This document shows, one piece after another, positions 7,401 to 16,124 of a stretch of DNA of 19,348 bases. This DNA comes from an uncultured Prevotellaceae bacterium. Its GTDB lineage: Bacteria; Bacteroidota; Bacteroidia; Bacteroidales; Bacteroidaceae. The stretch spans positions 1-19,348 of the forward strand of contig CALAEY010000120.1 of NCBI GenBank assembly GCA_937891085.1, read 5' to 3'. Position 1 is the first letter of the stretch, and each line of letters opens with the position of its first letter. Under the pieces are notes generated by a model. The model had not been told where the DNA came from and searched no databases. It saw only the letters and a list, made by a program, of their open reading frames with translations. The translations under genes were made by a program, and so were the position numbers.

Positions 7401-7500
7401 GCTGGAACTCCAGTTTCTTAACGATGGAACTTTCATTCCCTAACTGTGAAACTTTCTTTCCCTAATTAGGAAAAATTATTACCTCGTGAGGAAAAAATCC
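7401..7500. repeat. Degenerate 22-bp tandem repeats with GGAA-N-TTCC dyads
   Basis: After the stop codon at 7391 there are three back-to-back 22-bp units, 7401-7422, 7423-7444 and 7445-7466, each of the form nnnGGAACTnnnnTTCCnTAAn. A weaker fourth (7467-7488) and a half fifth unit (7489-7500) follow. Units 2 and 3 are most alike (GGAACTTTCATTCCC and GAAACTTTCTTTCCC). Each is a small imperfect palindrome, and the period is about two helical turns. A very degenerate copy may even overlap the end of the preceding gene (7379-7400). There is no T-run suggesting a terminator. The function is unknown. Confidence 0.6.
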
Positions 7501-7507
7501 TATCTGC

Positions 7508-7538
7508 TTTGCAAAGCCATCCTTTTTCATTATCTTCG
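7508..7538 (+). promoter_or_regulatory. Promoter of pepD
   Basis: TTTG at 7508-7511, a spacer of exactly 19 bp, and TATCTTCG at 7531-7538 (one mismatch to TAnnTTTG) match the Bacteroidetes consensus. Transcription would start near 7545, giving a leader of about 25 nt. Confidence 0.75.
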
Positions 7539-7570
7539 CAGAAAGAAATAAACTTATTAAACAAAATACT

Positions 7571-9019
7571 ATGAGTACAATTTTAGACTTGGCTCCACAA
7601 GCTGTGTGGAAGCACTTTCATGCATTGACGCAGATTCCACGTCCTTCTGGACATGTGGAAAAAGTGAGTGAATATTTAGTGAATTGGGCCAAGGGCCTCG
7701 GATTGGAGGCTTTCATTGATAATGCTGGAAACGTGGTGATGCGTAAGGCTGCCACGCCTGGCATGGAAGACCACAAGATGGTGACTCTGCAGGCTCACAT
7801 GGACATGGTGCCTCAGAAGGTGGCAGAGTTGGAGCACGACTTCACGAAAGATCCGATACAGACGGTGGTTGATGGCGAATGGGTACATGCCAAGGGCACT
7901 ACGCTGGGTGCAGACGATGGTATGGGCGTGGCTGCCATCATGGCTGTGATGGAAGATAAAGACCTGAAACACGGACCGTTGGAGGCTCTTATCACCAAGG
8001 ATGAAGAGACGGGCATGTTTGGTGCTTTTGCCCTCAGTCCTGAGACCTTAAAGGGTGACATCCTGCTGAATCTCGACTCTGAAACAGAAGGCGAGCTCTA
8101 CATCGGATGTGCTGGTGGATTGGACATCACCTCTACGCTGGAATACAAGGAAGAGGCTGCTGCAGAGGGCTTTGTTGGTCGTAAGATCACGCTGAAGGGC
8201 CTGCGTGGCGGACACTCTGGCATCGAAATCAATCAGGGCAGAGCCAATGCGGTGAAGCTGCTCGCCAGAGTGACACACGATTTGTTGGTGGAGTTCGACT
8301 GCCAATTGGTATGCTTTGCTGGCGGAAACATGCGCAACGCCATTCCTCGTGAGGCTTCTGTGATGCTCAACTTCAATCCTGAGGATGTGAGTGATTTGGA
8401 GAGCTACATCACTGAGTATGAGGCACAAATCGCGTCTGAGTATAAATCCATCGAGAGCGGCGTATCCCTCAAGTTAGAAGAAGTGGAAGCCAGCAAGGTG
8501 GTGGTTCCACAGGAGATTCAAGACAACCTCATCAATGCTTTGATGGCTTGTCAAGACGGTGTGATGCGTATGATTCCAACCGTTCCAGATACAGTAGAGA
8601 CCTCATCCAATCTTGCCATCGTGGGCATCGGAGAAGGAAAGGCAGAATTCAGGATCTTGGCACGCAGCTCTTGCGATACCATGAAGGATTGGTTGGCTGA
8701 TAGCTTGGCAGCTACCTTCAACATGGCAGGCATGAAGACCACCTTCAGCGGTGGGTATAGCGGATGGCAACCCAATGTGGAGAGCCCTATCCTCGATGCC
8801 CTGAAGAACGTCTATAAGGAGAAGTTTGGCAAGGAGCCAGAGGTGAAAGTGATCCATGCAGGTTTGGAGTGTGGCATCATCGGAGCCAACTATCCTAAGA
8901 TGGATATGGTTTCCTTCGGTCCTACACTGGAAAGTCCGCATACGCCAAGTGAGCGTGTACACATCGCCAGCGTGAAGAAGTTCTATGATCTGATAGCTGC
9001 CGTTTTGGAGCGCATCTGA
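7571..9019 (+). CDS. pepD: Aminoacyl-histidine dipeptidase (PepD family, M20)
   Basis: This is a cytosolic di-zinc metallopeptidase that hydrolyses Xaa-His and other dipeptides for amino acid recovery. The 482 residues are close to E. coli PepD (485). The metal centre is complete: H76 with catalytic D78 in LQAHMDMV, bridging D115 in GADDGMG, E145/E146 in KDEETGMFGA, D169 in LNLDSE and H457 in LESPHTPSERV. The lid/dimerisation domain (about 190-380) has the usual KGLRGGHSG motif. There is no signal peptide. Bacteroidales depend on peptides as a nitrogen source, which fits. It is apparently monocistronic: it has its own promoter and is followed by 179 nt without a gene. Confidence 0.95.
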   Translation: MSTILDLAPQAVWKHFHALTQIPRPSGHVEKVSEYLVNWAKGLGLEAFIDNAGNVVMRKAATPGMEDHKMVTLQAHMDMVPQKVAELEHDFTKDPIQTVVDGEWVHAKGTTLGADDGMGVAAIMAVMEDKDLKHGPLEALITKDEETGMFGAFALSPETLKGDILLNLDSETEGELYIGCAGGLDITSTLEYKEEAAAEGFVGRKITLKGLRGGHSGIEINQGRANAVKLLARVTHDLLVEFDCQLVCFAGGNMRNAIPREASVMLNFNPEDVSDLESYITEYEAQIASEYKSIESGVSLKLEEVEASKVVVPQEIQDNLINALMACQDGVMRMIPTVPDTVETSSNLAIVGIGEGKAEFRILARSSCDTMKDWLADSLAATFNMAGMKTTFSGGYSGWQPNVESPILDALKNVYKEKFGKEPEVKVIHAGLECGIIGANYPKMDMVSFGPTLESPHTPSERVHIASVKKFYDLIAAVLERI

Positions 9020-9040
9020 TCATTAGGAAACAAGATTAAT

Positions 9041-9111
9041 AGGATTAAAAGGATTGATATAATTGACAATTGAGAATTGACAATTGAAGATTATTTAATC
9101 CTTTTAATCTT
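9041..9111. repeat. Long inverted repeat enclosing a heptamer array
   Basis: GATTAAAAGGATT type arms at 9043-9055 and 9097-9109 are perfect 13-bp complements. The pairing extends to 9041-9057 and 9095-9111 if G-T pairs are allowed. The loop holds four head-to-tail heptamers AATTGAN at 9061-9088. The right arm is followed by only a short T-stretch, so it might act as a weak terminator for pepD, but the AT-rich stem is not typical. No gene was found in 9020-9198. Confidence 0.65.
9061..9088. repeat. Tandem heptamer AATTGAN x4
   Basis: Four direct 7-bp units read AATTGAC, AATTGAG, AATTGAC and AATTGAA without interruption. CAATTG palindromes arise at the junctions. The array sits in the loop of the surrounding inverted repeat, between pepD and the macroglobulin gene. 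Confidence 0.8.
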
Positions 9112-9198
9112 TTAGGAAGGGAAAAAGACATATTAACCTTTTATTAACGTAGCTTCACGCAATATTCCGTCACATTGCCCATTCTTTAAGAAAAGAGA

Positions 9199-12100
9199 AT
9201 GCGTATGAAAAATTCAGTTCATTTTATACTGTTGGCACTTGCTGCCATGTTTTTTGCACCGTTTACCATTATGACATCTGCTCAATCTTACGATGACCTG
9301 TGGAAAGAATTGCAGGACGCTGAAAAGAAAAGTCTGCCTCAGACAGCCATCAAGGTGGCCGATCGCATCTATCAGAAAGCCTTGAAGGAAAAGAATGCTG
9401 GTCAGCTGTTCAAGGCTTACCTGACAAAAGCCAGCAAGCAGGAGGAACTGACACCAGACAGTGCCTATACGCACTATGCGCAGATGGAAGAGTGGGTGAA
9501 GTCGGAGTCGGATGCACTGAATCGTGCTGTGCTGCATTCGCTTCTTGCAGAAAGCTATGCCAACTATCTGAGCAGCAACAGCTATGCCCTCTCGCATCGC
9601 ACAGGCCTTGTGGATGAAGTGCCAGAGGATATGCGTGAATGGACAACCAACATCTTCATTCAGCAAATCGATGCCCATGCACAGGCTTCCCTACAAGACG
9701 AAGCCCTCTTGCTGCAAACCAAGACGGATAATTTTGTTCCTCTGGTCATCAAGGGTGAAGGAAGCAAGTATTACGGACATGATATGTTCCATTTGCTGGT
9801 GAAGCGTGCCCTTAGCGCCTATGAGCAGATGAATGTAGAAGAAGCGGAAGAACTGAAAGCAGAGCGTACCAATGCCGTGCTCCAGCGCCTGATGAAGGCC
9901 TACGAGCATAGAAATGACGATGCGTTTATCTTGACGAAACTCGACTATTGGAACTGGCAGAGCGGGCAATCTGGTGAAACGTCACTTTCAGAGCTGGATG
10001 AGATGATCAAGGCGCATGGCAAGAGTGAGCTATGCGCTGAGGTCTATTTGGTAAAAGCGGAGCATCTGCAAGGACAAGGTAAGTTCAAGGAGGCAGATGC
10101 TGTGTGCGATGAGGCCATCAGTCGCTATCCTTCCTATCGTCGCATTGGAGCCTTGAAGAACCTGAAACAGCAACTCTATCAGCCATCTGTCAATGTCACC
10201 TATCCTAACTATGCCCATCCAGAAGAAGCACTGAAACTGAATGTGAATTATGGCAATGTGAAAGGCATTACCATCTATGTTTATAGTACGACGCTGAACA
10301 GCATACCACAAAATTATGACGCAGACAAAATCGCATATCGCAACTATAAGTTGCTTAGTACGGAGCATATCGCCTTCGCAGAGGCTGATTTGGTAGGTAA
10401 GGAGCCTGTCTTGCATAAAGACACGTTGCTGAACTTAGCACCTATCGGAAAGCCAGGGGTGTTCCTCCTTCGTGTAGTGCCAGATGAAGAGAACGGTATG
10501 GCAAAGATGGACTATCTGGCAACCAGCAGACTGAAATTGGTCGCTCTGAACTTAGGAAAAGGGCGCTATGAGTTTACCACCATCGATGGCATGTCTGGAC
10601 ATCCTGTGGAGGGCGTGCAGGTAACCTTGTTCACTGGCTATGGGAATAACAGAAAGCAAGTGGCACAGTTCTACACAGACAAGGAAGGCAGGTACATCCA
10701 TCAGCTGCAGAATGAACAGCGTGTGAATGCCTATAATATAGTGAAAGGCGATGATCGGGCTACTGCATTGCAGCACTTGAATCTGAACAACTATTACCGC
10801 AGTGAGAGCAATGAGCCTCGTGAGGAACTGAGGGCGTTCCTTCTGACGGATAGGTCGCTTTATCGTCCTGGGCAAACCATCTATATAAAAGGTGTGCTCT
10901 ACAATCAGAAAGGACGTGAAACGCAGGTAAAGGCGGGCTATCAAGACGAGTTGGTATTGCTGGATGTCAATGGGCAGGAAGTAGGGCGTCAGCAAGTGCG
11001 CACCAATGAGTTTGGCTCCTTTGCTGCAGAAGTCATTCTGCCCACAGCCACCTTAAATGGAAACTTCACGCTCCGTCTGCAAAATAACGGCACTTCCACC
11101 AATGTGCGTGTGGAAGAATATAAGCGCCCAACGTTCGAGATAGGTTTTGAACCCATCAAGGAGGCCTATCGCCTTGGTGACGATGTGGTGCTGACGGGTT
11201 ATGCAAGGATGCTCAATGGAGTGTCTCTGCAAAATGTGCCTGTGCGTTACACGGTGATGCGTCAAGAACCAGGTTTCTATTGGAGACAACGCCAGCAGAA
11301 GCCATTGGTGGCAGACAGCGTGATGATAGATAAGGATGGCAACTTCCATATTCCGCTGCACCTTCTCAAGGCAGAGGAGAAGGATGCCAGGGAGTATCAT
11401 TTCCAGATTAATGTGGCAGTGACAGACGCTGCAGGAGAGACGCAAGAAGCCAATACCGTTATTGCGGCCTCTCCAAAAGCCTATGAGATCTATACCGAAG
11501 TACCTGGTGAGGTGTTGAAAGAAGATACATTGAAGTATGCCATTCATGTGCAGAATCGTCAGGGTGAGGAGCAAGCGTTGAAAGTGCGTTATCAGCTCTT
11601 CCGCATCGAAAGCGATGCCCCTGATGTGCGTCATGAAGTGAAAGTGGAAGAAAACACGCTGGATGCAGGCAAAGAGATCGACTTCTCATCATGGAAGTTG
11701 CTGCCTTCAGCCCGCTATAAGTTGGTGGTTTCCCTCCCTTCTGAAGATGCCTTGGAAGAAGCGTCTCGTTCTGTAAGCACTGTAGAATTCCTGCTTTACT
11801 CTCCGAACGATCGTAGGTTAGGCACCTTTACGCCTATCTTCTGTCATGTGACCAATGCAGAGTTTTCAGAAACCAGTGCTGCGAAAGTGCTCTTTGGCAC
11901 TTCCTATCAGGATGCCTATGTCTTCTTGGACATCTTCCGTGGTGACGAACGCTTGGAAAGCAAGGTGCTTCGCCTTTCTGATGAGCTCACGACCATCGAG
12001 ATGCCATATCAGTCAGCCTATGGAGAAGGCATCACCATGCTGTTCTTCTTTGTCAAGGACGGAGAGTCATACGCTCATACAGTGACGTTGAACAAGAAAT

Positions 12101-14958
12101 ATCCACAGCGTGGATTGAAGTTCAAGTGGGAGGTATTCCGTGATAAGTTGATGCCAGGACAGCAAGAAGAGTGGAAGTTGACCGTTAAAGACCTGGAGGG
12201 TACCCCTGTTTTAGCAGAGATGCTGGCATTGATGTATGATGAATCATTGGATAAGATTTACCATCGCAGTCAGGGATTGTGGGTAAGCTATCCGCACTAT
12301 TACCACTACGTGAACAAGCAGATGGAAGGGCAGATGTTCAATTCACTTTATCTGCATAAGTATCTCCGCAGTCAGGACGTGCCAGGAATGCTGGAATACG
12401 ACCACTTCGTGCAGTTCTTCTCCCGTTTCTATGGCAACTCTATCCGCATGTATAGCAGAGCGATGGCCAGTGCTGCGCCTATGATGAAGACGATGGGTGT
12501 GGCAGCCCAGGAAGAAATGGCTGTGGTCGAGACTGCAGCAGCGGCTGATATGAACGACAGCATCGTGGAAACGGCTGAAGAAGACAGGGACGCAGGAATG
12601 GGGGCTGCATTGCCAGAGGAAGGCGATGCCCTGCGTACCAATTTCGCAGAAACAGCCTTCTTCTATCCGCAGCTCCATACCAACGAGCAGGGAGAGGTGG
12701 TGATTTCATTCACTATCCCAGAGAGCCTTACGCGTTGGAACTTTGTGGGGTATGCCCACACTAAGGATATGCAGGTAGGTACAGTTGAAGAAAAAGTCAC
12801 TACCTCGAAGGACCTTATGCTTCGTCCCAACATGCCACGTTTCCTACGTGTAGGAGACGAGACACAGATAGCTGCCACTATTCAGAATGTCAGTGAGAAA
12901 GACGCAACTGGCGAGGTACGCTTCATCCTCTTCAATCCTGTGGATGAGAAAGTATATCGCACGCAGAAAGCACGCTTCTCTATGAAAGCAGGGGAGACGG
13001 GCAGCGTGAAGTTCAGCTTCCAAGTGCCAGAAGACATCGACTTGATGGGCGTTCGTATGATGGCAGAGGCAGCTGATTTCAGTGATGGAGAGCAGCACGT
13101 ATTGCCAGTTCTGAGCAACAAGCAGTATGTAGTGGAGAGTGTAGCGATGCCAATCAGAGGCAACCAGACGCGCACCTTCAACTTAGAGTCACTGTTCAAC
13201 TACCATCATCCTAGTGCGACGCAACGTCGACTGACAGTGGAGTTTACAGGCAATCCTGCGTGGTATGCCGTGCAGGCATTGCCATCTGTCAGTATGCCAC
13301 TGCACGACAATGCCATCGATTGGGCGATTTCTTACTATGTGAATGCTTTGGCCAGCCACATAGCCAATAGTCAGCCACGCATCCAGCAGGTATTCAATCG
13401 CTGGAAGAATACCGATGCTGCCAAAGAGACCTTTATCAGTCAGCTGCAGAAGAATGCCGACTTGAAGGAAATCCTCTTGGCAGAATCGCCATGGGTATTG
13501 GAGGCACAGAGTGAAGCCGATCAGCGTCAGCGCATTGCCACCTTATTCGATATCAACCAGATGCGTGATAAACTTTCTTCTGCCTTAGTGAAACTGCAAG
13601 GTTTGCAGAATGAAGACGGTGGATGGAGTTGGTATAAGGGCATGCGAAGCAGTTGGTACACTACGACATTTATCGTAGAACAATTAGCACGTATCCCAAT
13701 GCTCACCAAGCAAGTATTGCCAGAGCAGAGTGCACGGATGCAACAGGATGCTTTCCGCTTCCTGCACGATGAGGCACTGGAATATTATAAGGAGATTCAG
13801 CGCTTGATGCGTAAGGACAAGAACTATAAGTATGAATATCTGTCCAGCGCGATGATGGACTATCTTTATTTGATAGCCATCTCTGGAGAGGACGTTCCAT
13901 CACAGAATCACCAGGCGTATGAGTTCTTCTTGGCGCGTGTGGCCAATAATCTTAAGAACGGATCGCTCACCTGCAAGGCCATGAGTGCCATCATATTGAA
14001 GCATGCAGGGCAGGAAAAGAAGGCTGCAGAGTTTATCGCTTCCTTGAAGGAACATCTGGTGATGGAAGACGAACTTGGTGCACACTTCGCTTTCTTGGAT
14101 CAGCCTTATGCCTGGGGCATGCTGCCTGTTCCTACACATGTAGCTGTGATGGAAGCCTTTGGAGCGTTTGAGGGGAATGAAGCCTTAATCGAGGAAATGA
14201 AGATCTGGCTGCTCAAGCAGAAGCAGACACATGGATGGAACAATAGCGTAGCTACTGCAGATGCAGTGTATGCCCTCCTTTGCACAGGTGGCGATTTGCT
14301 CCAGAATCAGGGCGATGTGCGTATCACTATAGCCAATGAGGTCATTGAAACGCTCTCGCCTTCGAAGACCATTGTGCCTGATTTAGGCTATGTGAAGCAG
14401 AGTTTTGAAGGGACGGAGAAAGTCTTGGATGCGCAAGAAGCTGTGGTGGAAAAGCGGGACGCAGGCATCGCTTGGGGCGCAGTCTATGCCCAGTACCTCT
14501 CTCCGATGACGGATGTAGCACAGCAGGGAGCAGCACTGAATGTAGATCGGAAATTCTATGTAGAGCGTACGGATGCCAATGGCCGTAAATCGTTGGCGCA
14601 GGTAGGCGATAAGGCCACGCTGAGAGTGGGGGATATGGTTGTTTCACGCATCACCATCTCTCTGGATAGGAGTATGGACTTCCTGCAACTGAAAGATCGC
14701 TTGGCTTCTTGCTTCGAGCCGCTGAATGCGCTTTCTGGCTATCGTTGGAATCAGGGCATTGGCTACTACGTTGAGAGTGAAGATGCTGCAACCAACTTCT
14801 TCTTCGATGCGCTGGGTAAGGGTGTTTATGTCTTGGAAAGCCGCTATCGTGTGGCCAGGGCAGGTAGTTACCAAGTGGGATTGGCCAGCATGCAGTGCGC
14901 TTATGCCCCAGAATTTACCACCCATTCTTCAGGACTGACTATAGAGGTGGTAGAGTGA
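9199..14958 (+). CDS. Large secreted alpha-2-macroglobulin-like protein without thioester
   Basis: The 1919-residue protein has a Sec signal (about 1-30, cleavage near TSAQS, no lipobox cysteine), so it is probably periplasmic or surface-exposed. A helical N-terminal region (about 30-330) precedes macroglobulin domains marked by TDRSLYRPGQT (550-560) and EYKRPTFE (640-647). A low-complexity Ala/Met/Glu-rich stretch (about 1085-1145) occupies the place of a bait region. The alpha-2-macroglobulin domain starts near 1146 (FFYPQLHTNEQG, then ESLTRWNF at 1175-1182). A terpenoid-cyclase-like helical toroid (about 1365-1720) includes NEDGGWSWYKG around 1474. Where thioester members have PxGCxEQ, this one has MPLHDNAIDWA (1366-1375 onward), so covalent trapping of proteases looks impossible. 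ATG 9205 is an alternative start. A protease-inhibiting or envelope-protective role is inferred from the family only. Confidence 0.9.
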   Translation: MRMKNSVHFILLALAAMFFAPFTIMTSAQSYDDLWKELQDAEKKSLPQTAIKVADRIYQKALKEKNAGQLFKAYLTKASKQEELTPDSAYTHYAQMEEWVKSESDALNRAVLHSLLAESYANYLSSNSYALSHRTGLVDEVPEDMREWTTNIFIQQIDAHAQASLQDEALLLQTKTDNFVPLVIKGEGSKYYGHDMFHLLVKRALSAYEQMNVEEAEELKAERTNAVLQRLMKAYEHRNDDAFILTKLDYWNWQSGQSGETSLSELDEMIKAHGKSELCAEVYLVKAEHLQGQGKFKEADAVCDEAISRYPSYRRIGALKNLKQQLYQPSVNVTYPNYAHPEEALKLNVNYGNVKGITIYVYSTTLNSIPQNYDADKIAYRNYKLLSTEHIAFAEADLVGKEPVLHKDTLLNLAPIGKPGVFLLRVVPDEENGMAKMDYLATSRLKLVALNLGKGRYEFTTIDGMSGHPVEGVQVTLFTGYGNNRKQVAQFYTDKEGRYIHQLQNEQRVNAYNIVKGDDRATALQHLNLNNYYRSESNEPREELRAFLLTDRSLYRPGQTIYIKGVLYNQKGRETQVKAGYQDELVLLDVNGQEVGRQQVRTNEFGSFAAEVILPTATLNGNFTLRLQNNGTSTNVRVEEYKRPTFEIGFEPIKEAYRLGDDVVLTGYARMLNGVSLQNVPVRYTVMRQEPGFYWRQRQQKPLVADSVMIDKDGNFHIPLHLLKAEEKDAREYHFQINVAVTDAAGETQEANTVIAASPKAYEIYTEVPGEVLKEDTLKYAIHVQNRQGEEQALKVRYQLFRIESDAPDVRHEVKVEENTLDAGKEIDFSSWKLLPSARYKLVVSLPSEDALEEASRSVSTVEFLLYSPNDRRLGTFTPIFCHVTNAEFSETSAAKVLFGTSYQDAYVFLDIFRGDERLESKVLRLSDELTTIEMPYQSAYGEGITMLFFFVKDGESYAHTVTLNKKYPQRGLKFKWEVFRDKLMPGQQEEWKLTVKDLEGTPVLAEMLALMYDESLDKIYHRSQGLWVSYPHYYHYVNKQMEGQMFNSLYLHKYLRSQDVPGMLEYDHFVQFFSRFYGNSIRMYSRAMASAAPMMKTMGVAAQEEMAVVETAAAADMNDSIVETAEEDRDAGMGAALPEEGDALRTNFAETAFFYPQLHTNEQGEVVISFTIPESLTRWNFVGYAHTKDMQVGTVEEKVTTSKDLMLRPNMPRFLRVGDETQIAATIQNVSEKDATGEVRFILFNPVDEKVYRTQKARFSMKAGETGSVKFSFQVPEDIDLMGVRMMAEAADFSDGEQHVLPVLSNKQYVVESVAMPIRGNQTRTFNLESLFNYHHPSATQRRLTVEFTGNPAWYAVQALPSVSMPLHDNAIDWAISYYVNALASHIANSQPRIQQVFNRWKNTDAAKETFISQLQKNADLKEILLAESPWVLEAQSEADQRQRIATLFDINQMRDKLSSALVKLQGLQNEDGGWSWYKGMRSSWYTTTFIVEQLARIPMLTKQVLPEQSARMQQDAFRFLHDEALEYYKEIQRLMRKDKNYKYEYLSSAMMDYLYLIAISGEDVPSQNHQAYEFFLARVANNLKNGSLTCKAMSAIILKHAGQEKKAAEFIASLKEHLVMEDELGAHFAFLDQPYAWGMLPVPTHVAVMEAFGAFEGNEALIEEMKIWLLKQKQTHGWNNSVATADAVYALLCTGGDLLQNQGDVRITIANEVIETLSPSKTIVPDLGYVKQSFEGTEKVLDAQEAVVEKRDAGIAWGAVYAQYLSPMTDVAQQGAALNVDRKFYVERTDANGRKSLAQVGDKATLRVGDMVVSRITISLDRSMDFLQLKDRLASCFEPLNALSGYRWNQGIGYYVESEDAATNFFFDALGKGVYVLESRYRVARAGSYQVGLASMQCAYAPEFTTHSSGLTIEVVE

Positions 14959-15005
14959 GAGAAGGACATTTTTCGATGAAATTATGGTTTTTCAAATATA
15001 TTCCG

Positions 15006-15013
15006 TACATTTG
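15006..15013 (+). promoter_or_regulatory. -7 element of the DUF1573-meaB operon
   Basis: TACATTTG fits TAnnTTTG exactly and lies 24 nt before the ATG at 15037. Only a weak -33 (TTATG around 14982-14986) is seen. No hairpin terminator separates it from the macroglobulin gene, so some read-through is possible. Confidence 0.6.
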
Positions 15014-15036
15014 TAGCTATAAATGACTGAAATGAA

Positions 15037-16110
15037 ATGAAACGCTATATATTCATCCTCTTTATCATGGCCTTGTGGGTGGGTGGTGCTTACTGCCAAG
15101 CCCGCTTCTCTCCTGCTGCCACTACGATTGATGTGGGGAAGGTGGAGTGGAAGTCACCTAAGAAGATTCAATATACCATCACCAATACGGGAAATGCCCC
15201 TTTGGTGCTGACGGAGGTGGAACCCGATTGCTCTTGCACGGTGGCAGACTGGACGCAGAGTCCTATTGCTCCAGGTGAAACAGGTACGATAGATCTGACT
15301 TTCGAGGCAGAGACATTGGGCCATTTCCAGAAGACGGTAGCTGTGTGGACCAATACAGAGCCTCAGATTGCCTACTTGAGCTTCAAGGGTCAGGTGTTGC
15401 CAGAGGTGAAAGATTATACCACGTCTCACCCCTATCATATAGGCGATATTCTCTTGGATACCACCAGTATTGAGTTTCCAGAGGTACATATAGGTGAGAT
15501 GCCTAAGTTCTACATGAGCTTCGCCAACATGTCGCAGGAGGTTTGGGAACCGATTTTGATGCACCTGCCACCTTATCTGACGATGATGGCAACTAAGGAG
15601 TTCTTGATGCCAGAGGATAAATGTGATGTGGAGTTGACGCTGGATACACATTTGCTGCCAGATTATGGTTTGACGCAGAGCGCTGTGTATCTCTCAAGGT
15701 TCCCTGGGGATAAAGTGGGCGAGGAGAACGAGATACCTATCACCATCGTGCTTCTTCCTGATTTCTCTAATCTGACGGAGGAAGACCGTTTGAACCTGCC
15801 TCATATCGACATTTCTACTACCCAACTGGATATGAGTGCGGAGTTGGCAGCAAAGAACAAGGTAAGAAAAGACCTTACCATTACCAATACGGGTAACAGT
15901 ACGTTGAAGATTGGAAAGCTGCAAGTGTTTAATTCGGCAGTCAGCGCAGATATTAAGAGTACCAATATTGCCCCAGGACAGATGGTGAATCTGCGTGTGA
16001 CGGTAAATAAGAAAGCCATGCGTCAGCAAAGGCGTCGGATGCGCCTGCTCTTGCTTTGCAACGATCCAGACAACCCGTTGGTAACAGTGAATATTAAAGT
16101 TGCACCTTAA
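15037..16110 (+). CDS. Secreted DUF1573 domain protein
   Basis: The 357-residue protein starts with a signal peptide (about 1-22; K2-R3 followed by a hydrophobic core). A cysteine is present at C20 but its surroundings (GGAYC) are a poor lipobox. An Ig-like DUF1573 domain follows (about 30-120) with the family hallmarks TITNTGNAPL and the DCSCT motif (C65, C67). A C-terminal second Ig-like fold (about 259-357) repeats the theme with TITNTGNSTL. DUF1573 proteins are abundant in Bacteroidetes and presumed periplasmic; no molecular function is established. The gene ends 14 nt before meaB and is probably co-transcribed with it, although a functional link between a periplasmic protein and a cytosolic GTPase is not obvious. 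Confidence 0.87.
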   Translation: MKRYIFILFIMALWVGGAYCQARFSPAATTIDVGKVEWKSPKKIQYTITNTGNAPLVLTEVEPDCSCTVADWTQSPIAPGETGTIDLTFEAETLGHFQKTVAVWTNTEPQIAYLSFKGQVLPEVKDYTTSHPYHIGDILLDTTSIEFPEVHIGEMPKFYMSFANMSQEVWEPILMHLPPYLTMMATKEFLMPEDKCDVELTLDTHLLPDYGLTQSAVYLSRFPGDKVGEENEIPITIVLLPDFSNLTEEDRLNLPHIDISTTQLDMSAELAAKNKVRKDLTITNTGNSTLKIGKLQVFNSAVSADIKSTNIAPGQMVNLRVTVNKKAMRQQRRRMRLLLLCNDPDNPLVTVNIKVAP

Positions 16111-16124
16111 CAAAGAATAAAGAT

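Noticed and set aside
7401..7500. CRISPR array
   Set aside because: The 22-bp units are directly adjacent, degenerate and lack unique spacers; no cas genes are present.
9131..9177. Promoter of the macroglobulin gene (TCACATTG at 9170-9177)
   Set aside because: Only 6 of 8 match TAnnTTTG and there is no TTTG at the right distance. The gene probably has a promoter in 9112-9198, but I cannot place it.
15037..15100. Lipoprotein signal in the DUF1573 protein
   Set aside because: The cysteine at residue 20 is preceded by GAY, which does not fit a lipobox; cleavage by signal peptidase I is more likely.
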